Source: Sphingomonadales bacterium (GTDB lineage Bacteria; Pseudomonadota; Alphaproteobacteria; Sphingomonadales; Sphingomonadaceae). Taken from it: DNA of 64,000 nt. Below, one piece after another: positions 25,862 through 35,280 of this stretch; position 1 is the stretch's first letter, and every line of letters starts with the position of its first letter. The notes under the pieces were generated by a model. It worked only from the letters and a program-made list of their open reading frames with translations. It ran no database searches and was not told the origin of the DNA. Where the stretch lies: assembly GCA_006226685.1 (NCBI GenBank), contig SBGG01000020.1, positions 1-64,000 on the forward strand, read 5' to 3'. A program made the position numbers and the translations under genes.

Positions 25862-26619
25862 GCCGCATGCCCCAGATAGACCGCCGCGACTTCGGCATTC
25901 TGACGAATGGAGGCGACATCGCCCTGCGCAAGAAACTTGCCCTGATGCATCACCGTCACCGTGGCGTTCAACTGTTCGACGAAGCTCATATCATGATCGA
26001 TCACCAGCACCGTGCGGCTATCGCCGAGACTGTGGATCAACTCGGCAGTGCGCCGCGTCTCGGCCGGTCCCATGCCCGCCGTCGGCTCGTCGAGCAGGAT
26101 CAGTTCCGCGCCGGTCGCGATCACCATGCCGATCTCCAGCCATTGCTTCTGCCCATGGGCGAGCGGCCCGGCCTCGCGGTGACGGCAATCGGCAAGGCCC
26201 ACCATCTCCAATATCCGGTCCACGGTTTCTCGCTCGGCGGCGGGAATGCCGAAACCAAGATTGCGCCACCAGCGCCGGTCCCGGCGCGCGGCGAGCGCGA
26301 CATTATCCTCCACCGTCAGGCCGGACAGAATGCCGGGTGCCTGAAATTTGCGGCAGATACCGCGCCCGACAATCGCCTGTTCGGGAAGCTGGCTGATGTC
26401 CTCACCACGGAACACCACCCGCCCCGCGCTCGGGCGGACCCGGCCAATAATGGTATCACATAGCGTCGACTTGCCCGCGCCATTGGGACCGATGACGACG
26501 CGCGTCTCCCCCTTTTGCAGGGTCATGCTGAACCCGTCGAGCGCCTTGAACCCGCCATAATCGATCGTGACCCCATCAACGGCGAGCAGCAGATCCCGCG
26601 TGCTATCGTCCATTTTCAT
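25858..26619 (-). CDS. urtD: Urea ABC transporter ATP-binding protein UrtD
   Basis: This 253-residue LivG-type ATPase has Walker A GPNGAGKST, the GRGICRKFQAP Q-loop segment of UrtD, the signature region LAHGQKQWLEIGM (degenerate LSGGQ, normal for UrtD) and Walker B ELILLDEPTAGMGPAET. The chosen ATG overlaps the urtC stop codon by four bases; the open frame extends 34 codons into urtC without a ribosome site. It pairs with UrtE. Confidence 0.92.
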   Translation of the reverse strand: MKMDDSTRDLLLAVDGVTIDYGGFKALDGFSMTLQKGETRVVIGPNGAGKSTLCDTIIGRVRPSAGRVVFRGEDISQLPEQAIVGRGICRKFQAPGILSGLTVEDNVALAARRDRRWWRNLGFGIPAAERETVDRILEMVGLADCRHREAGPLAHGQKQWLEIGMVIATGAELILLDEPTAGMGPAETRRTAELIHSLGDSRTVLVIDHDMSFVEQLNATVTVMHQGKFLAQGDVASIRQNAEVAAVYLGHAA

Positions 26620-27698
26620 CGCCCGCGAACCTTTTCGATCAGAGCCGTGGTCGCCCCGGCCAGCCCGCGCGGCATCAGGGTAACAACAACGATGAAGAGC
26701 AGACCCATCAGATAGAGCCACAATTCGGGAAAGGCGCTCGACACCCTGTCACGGGCAATGTTGATGAGCAGCGCGCCGACAATCGCCCCGGCGAGACTGT
26801 AACGCCCGCCGACCGCAACCCAGATCACCATCTCGATCGATGGCACCACGCCGACCATTGCGGGCGAAATCACCCCGGCATGCAGTGTGAACAATGCACC
26901 CGCCAGCGCCGCGAGGAGCGCCGACAGGGTGAAGGCGGCAACCTTGATCGGGGTGGGGCTGTAACCGAGAAAGCGCATGCGATTCTCTCCATCGCGCGTC
27001 GCGCGCAACAGCACGCCGAAGCGCGAGCCGAGCAACAGCTTCAACCCGAGAAAGGCAAGGCACAATAGCGCCAGCGTGATCCAGTAAAGCCCGAACACTA
27101 CCGAGGGCCGGGTCAGGCCGAACCCGAACAGGCTGGAAAACTGGGTAAGGCCGTTAAAGCCGCCGGTCACATCCTGACGGCTGATGAGCAAGGTCGCGAA
27201 GGCCAGCGCCAGCGCCTGACTGATAAGCGCGAAATAGGTGCCGCCGACACGCCGGTGGAACACCGCCCAGCAGAACAGGCCGGCCAGCAAGGCGGGCACG
27301 ATCAACAACGCCGCGACCGCGAACCACGGGCTGGCGAACGGTTCCCACCACCAGGGCAGCGCCTCGCGTCCGCTCCACAGCATGAAATCGGGTATCTCGC
27401 CCTGCGGCAGATCGACCAGCTTCATGTGCATCGCCAGCGCATAGCCGCCAAGGCCGAAGAACACGCCATGGCCAAGGCTCAATATGCCGCCATGCCCCCA
27501 GATCAGCACAAGCCCGAGGGCGAGGATCGCCATCGCCATGAAGCGGGCCAGCAGGTTGAGATCATAGGTGGAAAGCAACCAGGGCGCGACAATGGCGAGG
27601 CCGAGCAACGCCCAGGGCACTATCTTCTGCGCGACGGCCATCGCATCGCGTGGTGCGGTCGCCTGCGGCAGAGCTTCGGACAGAACGGCCTCAGACAT
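26616..27698 (-). CDS. urtC: Urea ABC transporter permease UrtC
   Basis: The 360-residue LivM-type permease has about ten hydrophobic segments. YALAMHMKL, then a loop holding the FMLWSG stretch, and the conserved block SRFGVLLRATRDGENRMRFLGY (EAA-like coupling loop for the ATPases) are visible. The start is inside the last codons of urtB (8-base overlap), with GAGGAG upstream. Together with UrtB it forms the membrane channel. Confidence 0.92.
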   Translation of the reverse strand: MSEAVLSEALPQATAPRDAMAVAQKIVPWALLGLAIVAPWLLSTYDLNLLARFMAMAILALGLVLIWGHGGILSLGHGVFFGLGGYALAMHMKLVDLPQGEIPDFMLWSGREALPWWWEPFASPWFAVAALLIVPALLAGLFCWAVFHRRVGGTYFALISQALALAFATLLISRQDVTGGFNGLTQFSSLFGFGLTRPSVVFGLYWITLALLCLAFLGLKLLLGSRFGVLLRATRDGENRMRFLGYSPTPIKVAAFTLSALLAALAGALFTLHAGVISPAMVGVVPSIEMVIWVAVGGRYSLAGAIVGALLINIARDRVSSAFPELWLYLMGLLFIVVVTLMPRGLAGATTALIEKVRGR

Positions 27699-28584
27699 CG
27701 AGCGCGCGGCTCCTCACCGCTACCACGCCCTGCGGGCGGACCTGCAGGAACAGGATGACGAGCACCAGCATCAGCATCTGCGCGATCGAGACATCGACGA
27801 AAATCTGCGCCAGCGCGGTGAACAGACCAAGGATCAGCGCCGCAACGCTGGTTCCGGTCAGGCTGCCCAGACCGCCCATCACGACGACGAGGAAAGCGGG
27901 AACAATATAGACCTGCCCGGCATTGGGCGTGACCGGCCCGAGCAGCGCCAGCAAGACGCCCGCCACCCCGGCGACACCGGAGCCGACGCAAAAGACGATC
28001 AGCTCCACCGCCCGCACATTGATGCCGGTCGCGCTCGCCATCATCCGGTCCTGATTGACCGCGCGGATGTCGAGCCCCACCCGCGTGCGGTCGAGCAACG
28101 CTGCAATACCGCCGAGGACGAGGATGGTCATGACGATGATGAGCAAGCGCGCCGAGGGAATGACGACGCCCGCCAGGGTGAAGCTGCCCGACAGCCAGTC
28201 GGGTGCGCGCACCTCCACCCCGATCGGACCGAACAGATCGCGCGCCGCCTGTTGCAGGATCAGGCTGAGGCCCCATGTGGCCAGCAGCGTGTCGAGCGGC
28301 CGATCGGCAAGACGACGGATCAGGCCCATATGGACCAGCGCGCCGATCGCCGCCGTCCCCAGAAAGGCGACCGGCAGGGCGGCGATAATGCCGAAGCCGC
28401 CGGGCACGACCATCAGCGTCAGCCAGGCGAGATAGCCGCCCAGCATCAGCATCTCGCCATGCGCCATGTTGATGACCCGCATCAGGCCGAAGCTGAGCGC
28501 CAGCCCCACGGCCGCCAGCAGATAGAGCGAAGCCACCGAAAGGCCGTTGAACAACTGCGGGAGGAGAAGCGCCGCGCTATCCAT
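27691..28584 (-). CDS. urtB: Urea ABC transporter permease UrtB
   Basis: The 297-residue LivH-type permease has about eight hydrophobic segments. It contains LFNGLSVASLYLLAAVGLAL, VINMAHGEMLMLGGY and the coupling loop TRVGLDIRAVNQDRMMASATGIN. It lies 33 bases downstream of urtA. The absence of the long N-terminal extension seen in some UrtB proteins makes this a short form. Confidence 0.92.
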   Translation of the reverse strand: MDSAALLLPQLFNGLSVASLYLLAAVGLALSFGLMRVINMAHGEMLMLGGYLAWLTLMVVPGGFGIIAALPVAFLGTAAIGALVHMGLIRRLADRPLDTLLATWGLSLILQQAARDLFGPIGVEVRAPDWLSGSFTLAGVVIPSARLLIIVMTILVLGGIAALLDRTRVGLDIRAVNQDRMMASATGINVRAVELIVFCVGSGVAGVAGVLLALLGPVTPNAGQVYIVPAFLVVVMGGLGSLTGTSVAALILGLFTALAQIFVDVSIAQMLMLVLVILFLQVRPQGVVAVRSRALDV

Positions 28585-28617
28585 GGTCAGAACCTGTCAT
28601 CTCGACCGCCGCGCACC

Positions 28618-29838
28618 TTACAGCTTGCAGCTCTTGCCGGGGAAGGCGAGCGGATCATAGGGTTCGGGCTGAATATCCGCGCCCGAATCCGCGATGATCT
28701 CAAACTGACCATCGGCCTTCAGCTTGCCGATATAAGCCTTCTGCACCAGACTCTGGTTGGCCGCGAAGGCAACCGGCCCCATCGGCGTATCGAAGGAACC
28801 GAGCGTCACCGCCGCTTTGCGGACCGCCGCCGGATCGAAACTCTTCGCCTTTTCGACCGCCGCCTTCCAGGCGTAAACGTCGAGATAGCCATGCACCATC
28901 GGATCGGTGATCGCCGCATCCGCACCATATTTGGCGCGATAGGCGGCGATGAACTTGTCATTATCGGCCAGCTTCAGGCTCTGAAAATAGTTCCAGCTCG
29001 CAAAGCTGCCCTCGACCAGCGCGGTGCCCATCGCCTTGGCCTCCTGCTCGCCGATGGAGAAGGACATGACCGGCATTTTCGCGGGCGACATGCCTGCCGC
29101 CTGCATCTGCTTGAAGAAGGCGACATTGCTGTCCCCGTTCAACGTATTGATGATGATGTCCGGTCTGGCCTGCTGAATCTTCGCGATCACGCCCGAGAAA
29201 TCGGTGCCGCCCAGCGGGACATAGGCCTCGCCCAGCACCTTCATTCCACCCTTCTCAATATGTTTTTTGAGGATCAGGTTCGCGGTGCGCGGATAGACAT
29301 AATCCGAACCGATCAGGAAATAGCTTTTATGCCCCTGCTCGACCGCCCATTTGAGCGCGGGCAGCGCTTGCTGGTTGGGCTGAGCGCCGGAATACATGAT
29401 GTTGGGCGAGCATTCATTGCCCTCGAACTGCACCGGATACCAGAGCAGGTTGCCGGTCCGTTCGAACACCGGCAGCATCGCCTTGCGGCTGGCCGACGTC
29501 CAGCCGCCGAACACGGTGGCCACGCCATTATCCTCGATCAGTTTCGATGCTTTCTGGGCGAAGGTCGACGGATCGGAGGCGCCATCCTCGACCAGCGCGG
29601 TGATTTTCTTGCCGAGTACGCCGCCCGCAGCGTTGATCTCGTCAATCGCCAGCATCTCGGCATTTTTCACGGTGATCTCGCTGATCGCCATCGTGCCGGT
29701 CAGCGATTGCAGCACGCCGACGGAAACGGCATCACCAGCCGCACCCGCATCGGCGGATTTCTCGCCGGAGCAGGCGCCGAGCGCGAGCGCACTGGCCATG
29801 CAGGCAAAAGCCAGCAGTCGCGAACGGACAACAACCAT
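28618..29838 (-). CDS. urtA: Urea ABC transporter substrate-binding lipoprotein UrtA
   Basis: The 406-residue protein begins with a lipoprotein signal (LALGACSG) and contains the UrtA hallmarks VFGGWTSASRKAMLPVFE, LLWYPVQFEGNECSPN and YSGAQPNQQALPA. UrtA binds urea in the periplasm and delivers it to UrtBC. The ATG used lies behind GGAGG; four codons upstream another ATG exists. The upstream region holds a 12-base palindrome CGTCA-TT-TGACG at 29930-29941, of unknown meaning. No urease genes are in the window, so urea use depends on genes elsewhere; short amides are alternative ligands. Confidence 0.92.
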   Translation of the reverse strand: MVVVRSRLLAFACMASALALGACSGEKSADAGAAGDAVSVGVLQSLTGTMAISEITVKNAEMLAIDEINAAGGVLGKKITALVEDGASDPSTFAQKASKLIEDNGVATVFGGWTSASRKAMLPVFERTGNLLWYPVQFEGNECSPNIMYSGAQPNQQALPALKWAVEQGHKSYFLIGSDYVYPRTANLILKKHIEKGGMKVLGEAYVPLGGTDFSGVIAKIQQARPDIIINTLNGDSNVAFFKQMQAAGMSPAKMPVMSFSIGEQEAKAMGTALVEGSFASWNYFQSLKLADNDKFIAAYRAKYGADAAITDPMVHGYLDVYAWKAAVEKAKSFDPAAVRKAAVTLGSFDTPMGPVAFAANQSLVQKAYIGKLKADGQFEIIADSGADIQPEPYDPLAFPGKSCKL

Positions 29839-30049
29839 CAAAACCTCCATTTTACGAGCAGCGGAGACAGCCAGAAGCCCCCCGATTTTCGCTGTTAAAG
29901 CTAAGGAAAACGTCCCGTCGTCCGATATGCGTCATTTGACGTAGGCTGAGCGGCCGCAAAACAGCTACTATGCCCTATCGGAACGGGAGCAATGCGCGAA
30001 AATCCGTTTAATCCGAGACAAGAACGCGGTTGGGAAAGAGGCGATTCCA

Positions 30050-30967
30050 ATGCAGACAGATGCTGGATTTTGCAGCGCACCATCGCCATCAAAGGCGGCA
30101 GAAAAGGCTCCATCACCCGAAGGGCGGGCGGATGGCCGCCTTGCGCGGCTGTGGCAGGCCATCTCCGGCAACAGGATCGTCGCGATCGCAAAACGCGAAC
30201 CGCTGATTCCGTTCCTGATGGCCGGGGCGTTGATCTTCGCCGGCTATTATTTCTCCAAACAGCAGCGCAGCAACCCGATCCGCTATACGGCCGAGACGGA
30301 AAAGCAGCTTGTCGAGGAATTTGAGGCGGTGTCCGGCCGCAAGGCCGAAGCCAGGGACCGCGAGCGGCTTCGCGACGATTTCATCGCCGACGAATTGATG
30401 TTCCGCGAGGCGGTAGACCGCAGCATGTACCTCACCGACCCGGCGGCGCGTGAACGGATGATCGACCGGATGCGCTATCTGGTTGTGGGGGACCCCGCCG
30501 AACCGACCGAACAGCAGCTTGTCGATTATTACGCATCCCATGCGGATATTTATCAGACCGAACCCGGTATCAGCTTCAGTCAGGTCTTTTTCGCCAGCCA
30601 CCCGGAAAACGGTCCGGCGCTGCTGGCGCAGCTGAACCGGGGCGAAAGCATCGGCGGCGATGATTTCTGGCTGGGCCGGGAATTTCCCAACTATGGGCAC
30701 AGCATGATCCGCGGCATGTTCGGCCAGCAATTTCTGAAGGAACTGGAGGACAGCCAGACCGGCCAGTGGCTCGGCCCGATCCGCAGCGCGCGGGGATGGC
30801 ATTTCATACGCAAGACCGGTGTCAGCGCGCCGATCAGAATTCCCTATGCGGATGCCCGCATGCAGGTAAAACAGGATTATATTCTCGCCGGCACCCAGGC
30901 GGCGCTGGACAAGGAGATAGCGAAGCTGAAGGAAAAATATGATGTCGATGTCGAAGTCGCGGATTGA
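30050..30967 (+). CDS. PpiC-type peptidyl-prolyl cis-trans isomerase, membrane anchored
   Basis: The 305-residue protein has a cytoplasmic N-terminus, one transmembrane helix at about residues 52-68 (PLIPFLMAGALIFAGYYF) and a periplasmic parvulin-like domain: helical SurA-like segment (RLRDDFIADELMFREA), then ISFSQVFFA ... GQQFLKEL ... WLGPIRSARGWHFIRKTG. RBS AGAGG. It is the first of three same-strand genes (isomerase, HupE/UreJ protein, TPR-sulfotransferase). Acting as a foldase for a periplasmic or outer-membrane client of this set is plausible but unproven. Confidence 0.83.
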   Translation: MQTDAGFCSAPSPSKAAEKAPSPEGRADGRLARLWQAISGNRIVAIAKREPLIPFLMAGALIFAGYYFSKQQRSNPIRYTAETEKQLVEEFEAVSGRKAEARDRERLRDDFIADELMFREAVDRSMYLTDPAARERMIDRMRYLVVGDPAEPTEQQLVDYYASHADIYQTEPGISFSQVFFASHPENGPALLAQLNRGESIGGDDFWLGREFPNYGHSMIRGMFGQQFLKELEDSQTGQWLGPIRSARGWHFIRKTGVSAPIRIPYADARMQVKQDYILAGTQAALDKEIAKLKEKYDVDVEVAD

Positions 30968-31034
30968 GGCGATTTTGGAACGGACGCACTTTACCGTCGG
31001 CTCTGAAATCACCGGCATGAAGGAAATTCCGGTC

Positions 31035-32048
31035 ATGGCGCGTTCCGGCCTGTTCCGGATCGGCGCGGCGCTGGCCCTCCTCCTTTTCGCCGTCGGGCTG
31101 TTTTCGGCACCCGCGCGCGCCGACATATTCCGCGCCGCCGAATTCACACTCGTCAACGGTCAGGAAGCGACCAGCTTCGAGTTCACCGCCTCCATTCCCT
31201 ATACGTCCGACAACGGGCAGGCCCCGGTCTGGCCCGACGGCTGTACCCAGACATCGACAGCGCGACACCTGATCGGCACCCGCGTCCAATATGCCTACAG
31301 CTTCCGGTGCGACCATATGCTGCGCACGACGGATCAGATCCAGACCCCCTGGCAGGTCGACGGCGCCAGCTTCATTTCCAATGTGATGGGCGTGCAGAAC
31401 AGCCGCTCCCTCACCGGCGGAGAAGAGGGCGTCACCATTCCGGTCGGCAACGCCTTTTCCGGTGCCCGGCCGCTGGCGGAGATCGGCTATGACTATCTGG
31501 TTCAGGGCGTGTTGCATATCTGGATGGGCTGGGATCACCTCGCTTTCGTGCTGTGCCTGTGCATGATCGCGGGCGGCCGCAAGCTGCTCGGCCTGATTAC
31601 CGCCTTCACCATCGGCCACTCGGTTTCGCTGGCCCTCGCCTTCTTCGAACTGGTCCATATTCCGGTCCCGCCGGTCGAAGCGATCATCGCCCTGTCGATC
31701 GCCTTCATGGCGCGGGAGGCGCTGACGCTGAAAGAGGAAGACGACCGCGCCTTTCACCGGCAGATGGCGATCGTGGTCGCATTCGGCCTGCTGCATGGGC
31801 TGGGCTTTGCCAGCGCCCTGGGCGAACTGGGGGTCCAGTCGGCTGAGCGTGTACCCGCCCTGATCTTCTTCAACCTCGGCGTCGAAACCGGACAGATCAT
31901 TTTCGTCGGCGGCATCACCCTGTTGATGGCGATGCTGCGGTCCGTCTCCCTCGCAACGCCCGTCCGGGCCGCCGCCATGTACGGCGTCGGCATTATCGGT
32001 TGCTTCTGGATGGTCGAGCGCATCATCGGGTTCAGCGTGCAGGCATGA
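31035..32048 (+). CDS. HupE/UreJ-family membrane protein
   Basis: The 337-residue protein has a signal peptide (ending SAPARA, about residue 29), a periplasmic domain of about 120 residues with two cysteines, then the HupE/UreJ_2 membrane domain with about six segments. This domain carries VLHIWMGWDHLAFVLCL, FTIGHSVSLALA and LLHGLGFASALGELG, whose histidines are the presumed metal ligands. Start chosen at the ATG behind AAGGAA, although the frame opens 32 codons earlier inside the isomerase gene. Relatives are linked to nickel or copper handling. Its stop overlaps the sulfotransferase start (ATGA). Confidence 0.85.
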   Translation: MARSGLFRIGAALALLLFAVGLFSAPARADIFRAAEFTLVNGQEATSFEFTASIPYTSDNGQAPVWPDGCTQTSTARHLIGTRVQYAYSFRCDHMLRTTDQIQTPWQVDGASFISNVMGVQNSRSLTGGEEGVTIPVGNAFSGARPLAEIGYDYLVQGVLHIWMGWDHLAFVLCLCMIAGGRKLLGLITAFTIGHSVSLALAFFELVHIPVPPVEAIIALSIAFMAREALTLKEEDDRAFHRQMAIVVAFGLLHGLGFASALGELGVQSAERVPALIFFNLGVETGQIIFVGGITLLMAMLRSVSLATPVRAAAMYGVGIIGCFWMVERIIGFSVQA

Positions 32049-33622
32049 GCATCACCACATTAATCCGCGAAGCGCGGCAGGCGCTTTCACAGGGCGATCT
32101 CCAGCGCAGCGCCGTGGCGGCGGGCGAAGCGGCGAAACGCGCACCCGACAATGCCGAAGCGAAATTCCTGATCGCGATGACGTTGGCCGAGGCGGGCCGC
32201 GTTCAGGTTGCGATACAGGCGCTGGAAGATGCCATCGCCGCCGACCCCGGCAAGGCCGAATATCATGCGCAGATGGCGCGATTGCTGACTCTGGTCCGGC
32301 GCGAGCGGGCCGCGCGGACCGCCGCCGATGCCGCCCGGTCGCTGAGCGAGAACAGCGACGCACTGACCCTCGATACCATCGGGTGCGTCTATGCCCGGCT
32401 GAGCGATCATGAGGCGGCCCTGCCCCTGTTCGAGCGCGCGGTGGCCCTCGCCCCCGGATCCGTCAGCTTCCGTTTCAACCTTGCCAGCAGCCTGGGCTTT
32501 TTCGGCAAGACGCAGGAAGCCGAAACCCAATATGAGGCCATAGTCGCGCTCGATCCTGGGTTCGGACGCGCGCATCTGGGCCTGTCCGGCCTGCGCCGCC
32601 AAACGCCCGAGGCCAATCATGTTACCCGGCTCGAACAGGCGTTGAAAGCCAGCGATGACCCGGTGGAGGCGCTGCGCATTCATTATGCTGCGGCCAAGGA
32701 ATATGAGGATCTGGGCGATTATGAAAAAAGCTTCGCCCACCTTTCCACCGCCAATGCGCACCATAAGAAACGGCGCGGTTTCGATCTCACCGCCGACCGG
32801 GCCAATGTAGCGGCGGTCATCGAGTGCTTTTCGGACCCGGCCCGCTTCAGCGGCCCGAGCATGATCACAGACGGACCGATTTTCATCGTCGGCATGCCCC
32901 GCACCGGCACGACTTTGGTCGATTCCATCCTTTCCGCCCATCGCGACGTGCAATCGGCGGGCGAACTGCAGGCGATGCCGCTCGCGATCAAGCGGATCGC
33001 GGGCACCCGGTCGCGCCTGATTCTCGACACCGAAACGATCGCAGCGGCAGCCCGCCACTCGCCGCAAATGGTGGGGCAGGATTATCTGGCCCGCGCCCGC
33101 CAGCATAGCGGCGCGGAAAGCGGTATCTTCACCGACAAGCTACCGCTCAACTTCCTCTATATCGGCTATATCGCCCGCGCTTTGCCCCATGCCAAAATCG
33201 TCTGCCTGCGACGCAACCCGATGGATACGGTGTGGAGCAATTACAAGAATCTGTTCGCCACGGGCTCCAGCTATTATGGCTGGTCCTATGACCTGATGGA
33301 TACGGCCGGCTATTATGCGTTGTTCGACCGCACCATGGCCTTCTGGCGGGAACGCTTCCCCGGTCGGGTGCTGGAGCTAGGCTATGAGGCGCTGATCGCC
33401 GATCAGGAGGGCGAGACACGGCGCCTGCTCGATCATTGCGGCCTGAGCTGGGACGAAAACTGCCTCAAATTCTATGAGACCACCTCCGCCGTGGCGACCC
33501 CCAGCGCGCAACAGGTGCGCAACCCGCTCAATGCGCGGTCGGTCGGCAAATGGCACGCCTATGCCCACCATCTGGAACCGGTGCGGGCATGGTTCGCCAC
33601 GCAGGGAATCGCCACCGACTGA
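32045..33622 (+). CDS. TPR-repeat sulfotransferase-domain protein
   Basis: This 525-residue protein has two parts. Residues about 1-250 are helical TPR repeats (AKFLIAMTLAEAGRVQVAIQALEDAIAADPG and similar). Residues about 275-500 are a sulfotransferase domain with the PAPS-binding loop GPIFIVGMPRTGTTLVDSILSAH and the second motif KIVCLRRNPMDTVWSNYK. It probably transfers sulfate from PAPS to a protein tyrosine or a glycan; fusions of this type are common in sphingomonads with unknown acceptors. The ATG overlaps the HupE-like stop, so translation is coupled. Confidence 0.88.
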   Translation: MSITTLIREARQALSQGDLQRSAVAAGEAAKRAPDNAEAKFLIAMTLAEAGRVQVAIQALEDAIAADPGKAEYHAQMARLLTLVRRERAARTAADAARSLSENSDALTLDTIGCVYARLSDHEAALPLFERAVALAPGSVSFRFNLASSLGFFGKTQEAETQYEAIVALDPGFGRAHLGLSGLRRQTPEANHVTRLEQALKASDDPVEALRIHYAAAKEYEDLGDYEKSFAHLSTANAHHKKRRGFDLTADRANVAAVIECFSDPARFSGPSMITDGPIFIVGMPRTGTTLVDSILSAHRDVQSAGELQAMPLAIKRIAGTRSRLILDTETIAAAARHSPQMVGQDYLARARQHSGAESGIFTDKLPLNFLYIGYIARALPHAKIVCLRRNPMDTVWSNYKNLFATGSSYYGWSYDLMDTAGYYALFDRTMAFWRERFPGRVLELGYEALIADQEGETRRLLDHCGLSWDENCLKFYETTSAVATPSAQQVRNPLNARSVGKWHAYAHHLEPVRAWFATQGIATD

Positions 33623-33661
33623 CCCGCTCGCGCCCTGCCCGGCGGATGGAACTCCCGTTCG

Positions 33662-34660
33662 TCAGGCGGCGGCCGCAACCTCCCGCGCCGCCTCCATCGC
33701 AATGGCGAAGGAGCGTTTGCGCGCGGCCTGATCGTGAATCATCGCACTGACGATCACCTCGTCCACCCGTGTACGCCGAACGAATGCGCCGAGATCGCGC
33801 ACCACATCCTCCTTCGTGCCGATGCTGGATGCGCTCAGATGGCCCGCAAGAATCGCCAGCCCCTGCGGCGGCAGGCTGTCGCGATAGCCGGGGACCGGCG
33901 GCGGCAGGCGGCCGGGCCGTCCGGTCCGCAGCGCGATCACCGATTGCATCATCGACGTGGCGATGGTTTGCGCCTCTTCATGGCTGTCGGCCGCGAAGAT
34001 GTTGAACCCGGCCATCGTATAGGGTTCGCGAAGCTGCGCCGATGGGCGAAAATCGCGACGGTAGATATGCAGTGCCTCGTCCAGCGCATCGGGTGCGAAA
34101 TGGGATGCGAAGGCATAAGGCAGGCCCAAAGCGGCGGCGAGTTGCGCCCCGTAGAGGCTCGATCCCAATATCCAGATCGGCACATCGGCGCCCGCGCCCG
34201 GCGTGGCGATAAACCCGGCCCGCTCATCCCCGGCGAAATAGGCCTGTAATTCCATGATATCCTGCGGGAACTGCTCTGCCCCGCCCGCCAGTGTCCGCCG
34301 CAGCGCCCGCGCCACCTGCTGATCCGATCCCGGCGCCCGGCCGAGCCCCAGATCGACCCGTCCGGGGAACAGAGCGTCCAGCGTGCCGAACTGCTCGGCG
34401 ATCGCCAGCGGCGCATGATTGGGCAGCATGATGCCGCCCGCGCCGATGCGGATGCGGTGCGTCGCTGCGCCGACATGGGCAAGCACCACCGATGTCGCCG
34501 CCGACGCGATGCCGGGCATCCCATGATGTTCCGCCGTCCAGTAGCGATAATAGCCCAGATGTTCGGCATGGGCGGCAAGATCGGCGGCGCGCGCCAGCGC
34601 TTCACCTATGGTGCCGCCCTGAAGGACGGGCACGAGATCGAGGAGAGAGAGTTTTACCAT
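33662..34660 (-). CDS. LLM-class flavin-dependent oxidoreductase (luciferase-like)
   Basis: This 332-residue protein has the luciferase-like TIM barrel: [10 protein letters not shown] at the N-terminus, [31 protein letters not shown] and [39 protein letters not shown]. These are hallmarks of the YhbW-like subgroup with the MsnO8-type signature. It uses reduced FMN and O2 on an unknown substrate. It is convergent with the sulfotransferase gene. The start was placed at the ATG nearest the conserved region; two further in-frame ATGs lie 9 and 30 bases upstream. Confidence 0.87.
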   Translation of the reverse strand: MVKLSLLDLVPVLQGGTIGEALARAADLAAHAEHLGYYRYWTAEHHGMPGIASAATSVVLAHVGAATHRIRIGAGGIMLPNHAPLAIAEQFGTLDALFPGRVDLGLGRAPGSDQQVARALRRTLAGGAEQFPQDIMELQAYFAGDERAGFIATPGAGADVPIWILGSSLYGAQLAAALGLPYAFASHFAPDALDEALHIYRRDFRPSAQLREPYTMAGFNIFAADSHEEAQTIATSMMQSVIALRTGRPGRLPPPVPGYRDSLPPQGLAILAGHLSASSIGTKEDVVRDLGAFVRRTRVDEVIVSAMIHDQAARKRSFAIAMEAAREVAAAA

Positions 34661-34715
34661 CGGCCCCATATGGGAAGGGAACCGCCCCACTTCACCCCCC
34701 GATCGTCAGGCCGGG

Positions 34716-35126
34716 TCAGGCGTAACGTTTCGCCGTCTCGCGGATCAGCGCGATCATGTTGGGAACGCCCTGCGTCCGGTTTGAGGAAAGCTGGTTTTTG
34801 AGGTCGAACGGCGCCAGCGCGCCCTCAATATCGATTGCGCCGATTTCCGCCGGGCCACGATCCTGCACCGCATGCAGCACCAGCGCGATGATCCCCTTGG
34901 TGATCGCCGCATTACTGTCCGCCAGAAAATGCAGCCGCCCGTCATCCAGCACCGTGGGATAGACCCAGACCGCAGCCGAGCATCCCCGCACCAGCGTCGC
35001 ATCGGTCTTCAGCGCATCCGGCATCGGCTCCAGCGCCTTGCCGAGATCGATCAGCAGGCGATAGCGGTCATCGGCGTCGAGAAATTCATATTCCTCGTAA
35101 ATGTCGGAAAGCGATCGATCGGTCAT
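34716..35126 (-). CDS. sufE: SufE-family sulfur acceptor protein
   Basis: The 136-residue protein has the SufE fold, with the sulfur-accepting cysteine in LVRGCSAAVWVYP, a D-R-Y-R-L-L-I-D-L-G-K segment near the start and a C-terminal NMIALIRETAKRYA helix. SufE takes persulfide sulfur from the cysteine desulfurase SufS and passes it to the SufBCD scaffold. No other suf gene is nearby. The start was set at the first ATG before the conserved region; the ribosome site is weak. Confidence 0.87.
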   Translation of the reverse strand: MTDRSLSDIYEEYEFLDADDRYRLLIDLGKALEPMPDALKTDATLVRGCSAAVWVYPTVLDDGRLHFLADSNAAITKGIIALVLHAVQDRGPAEIGAIDIEGALAPFDLKNQLSSNRTQGVPNMIALIRETAKRYA

Positions 35127-35232
35127 GCGCGGGGCTATAGAACATTGGGCGGAAAGGTGGGAACCGGTTTTTCGTAAAAGCCGCATCCCGGATCCGCGCG
35201 CGCCTCCATCGCGGCAAAGCGGAAATACAATG

Positions 35233-35260
35233 GGGAGAGGATGGGGGGATATCCTCTCCC
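35233..35260 (-). terminator. Stem-loop at the 3' end of the psp gene group
   Basis: GGGAGAGGAT/ATCCTCTCCC is a perfect 10-bp stem with an 8-base loop, 20 bases past the last psp gene on the minus strand. There is no U-run, so it is either a weak terminator or an mRNA 3' end stabiliser. Confidence 0.45.
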
Positions 35261-35280
35261 AGTAAACGTGAGACGAGGCC

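Noticed and set aside
27568-29898. A 776-codon open frame on the plus strand
   Set aside because: It is the antisense of urtB and urtA and shows no domain or start signal.
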